Made by a program: the position numbers and the translations under genes. Below the pieces are notes generated by a model that did not search any database, had not been told where the DNA came from, and was given only the letters and a program-made list of their open reading frames with translations. Positions 40,387-40,771 of a stretch of 40,771 nt of DNA are shown here, piece by piece. Each line of letters starts with the position of its first letter. Position 1 is the first letter of the stretch. The stretch comes from JAYOFM01 sp038117225 (GTDB taxonomy: Bacteria; Pseudomonadota; Alphaproteobacteria; Rhodospirillales; Casp-alpha2), in NCBI GenBank assembly GCA_038117225.1, contig JAYOFM010000014.1, positions 1 through 40,771 of the forward strand, written 5' to 3'.

Positions 40387-40771
40387 ATGGCCAAGATAGA
40401 AAATATCGATGCGTGTGTGTTTGACGCATACGGCACCTTGTTCGACGTAACCGCGGCGGCGGCCCAGTGCCAGGACGCATTGGGCGATCAATGGGCACCC
40501 CTGTCGCAAATCTGGCGCGACAAGCAACTGCAATACACCTGGCTGCGTAGTCTGATGGGTGAGTATGTCGAATTCTGGCAGATCACCCAGGATGGCCTAG
40601 ACTACGCCATGGAGACGCTCGGCATAAATAACGCCGACCTGCGCCAGCGATTGCTCGACATTTATTTTCAACTCGATGCTTATCCGGAAGTTCCGACGAT
40701 GCTGGAAACGCTCAAAAAAGCGGGATTGAAGACGGCGATCCTGTCGAATGGTTCTCCGGATATGCTGGCGG
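40387..40771 (+). CDS. Haloacid dehalogenase, type II (partial, 5' end)
   Basis: The gene starts at ATG 40387 (GAGGGGTGA seven bases upstream) and runs off the right edge after 128 codons. It opens with ENIDACVFDAYGTLFDV, with the nucleophile Asp13 and the family's DAYGTL. The WRDKQLQYTWLRSLM stretch is the substrate-facing signature of L-2-haloacid dehalogenases, with the arginine that binds the halide, and LSNGSP is HAD motif II. The enzyme should hydrolyse (S)-2-haloalkanoates to (R)-2-hydroxy acids in the cytoplasm. Motifs III and IV lie beyond the window. Confidence 0.92.
   Translation, partial: MAKIENIDACVFDAYGTLFDVTAAAAQCQDALGDQWAPLSQIWRDKQLQYTWLRSLMGEYVEFWQITQDGLDYAMETLGINNADLRQRLLDIYFQLDAYPEVPTMLETLKKAGLKTAILSNGSPDMLA

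Noticed and set aside
1..40771. tRNA, rRNA, tmRNA or insertion sequence
   Set aside because: I saw no cloverleaf, rRNA core sequence, tmRNA (despite smpB) or transposase motif on reading; short structured RNAs could be missed without a covariance search.

Overview
The window looks like a piece of a GC-rich (low-to-mid 60s % by eye), motile, free-living alphaproteobacterium, probably close to Rhodospirillales. This rests on gene content and order: rpoZ-relA/spoT-DUF2062-pdxJ-acpS-lepB-rnc-era on one strand, parC next to recO, DUF4169 and DUF4170 proteins, a Bpt-type aminoacyl transferase, and a motA-motB pair. Four runs of N (21649-21748, 30156-30171, 35027-35036, 38597-38606) show a draft, probably metagenome-derived, assembly.

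Layout. 1-7.6 kb: the 3' end of hemB meets a lone cheW; a CoA-transferase/hydrolase pair follows, then a periplasmic penicillin-acylase-type Ntn hydrolase, an ACT-domain threonine dehydratase and a membrane-anchored methyltransferase broken at a CA repeat. 7.7-11.5 kb: motA-motB, bpt, and bioY coupled to a small HMA metal-binding protein. 11.5-15.5 kb: parC-recO and a dienelactone hydrolase. 15.5-24 kb is the accessory part: a histidine kinase/response regulator pair lying between the dienelactone hydrolase gene and a decayed second copy of that gene's 3' end, an epoxide hydrolase, a LysE exporter, a ParE-type toxin-antitoxin pair with a stop codon inside the toxin, a DUF1989 protein divergent from an arginase-family ureohydrolase, a frameshifted OYE-family flavin oxidoreductase, HutD, and a 485-bp AT-richer intergenic region with 10-bp-phased repeats.

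24-33 kb is the housekeeping block: era, rnc, lepB, acpS, pdxJ, DUF2062, relA/spoT, rpoZ and folK, with several 4-base ATGA overlaps, followed by a NYN nuclease and a type-5 uracil-DNA glycosylase. 33.3-36.7 kb holds DUF4169, a DUF4170 relic, a Nu-class GST, and a leftward group of a molybdenum oxidoreductase, exported glutathione peroxidase and TauD-like dioxygenase. 36.7-40.8 kb: smpB, dapA, a soluble lytic transglycosylase with a gap and a frameshift, and the 5' part of a haloacid dehalogenase.

I did not find a complete, clearly new multi-gene system. The observations most worth a second look are the two-component module between two dienelactone hydrolase sequences with a small coupled upstream ORF, the phased TGCTGACA repeats near 23.9 kb, the CA-repeat break in the methyltransferase, in-frame TGA codons in two short genes, and the bioY-HMA coupling. 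At least five reading frames are interrupted in 40 kb, so consensus error must be excluded before biology is built on them.
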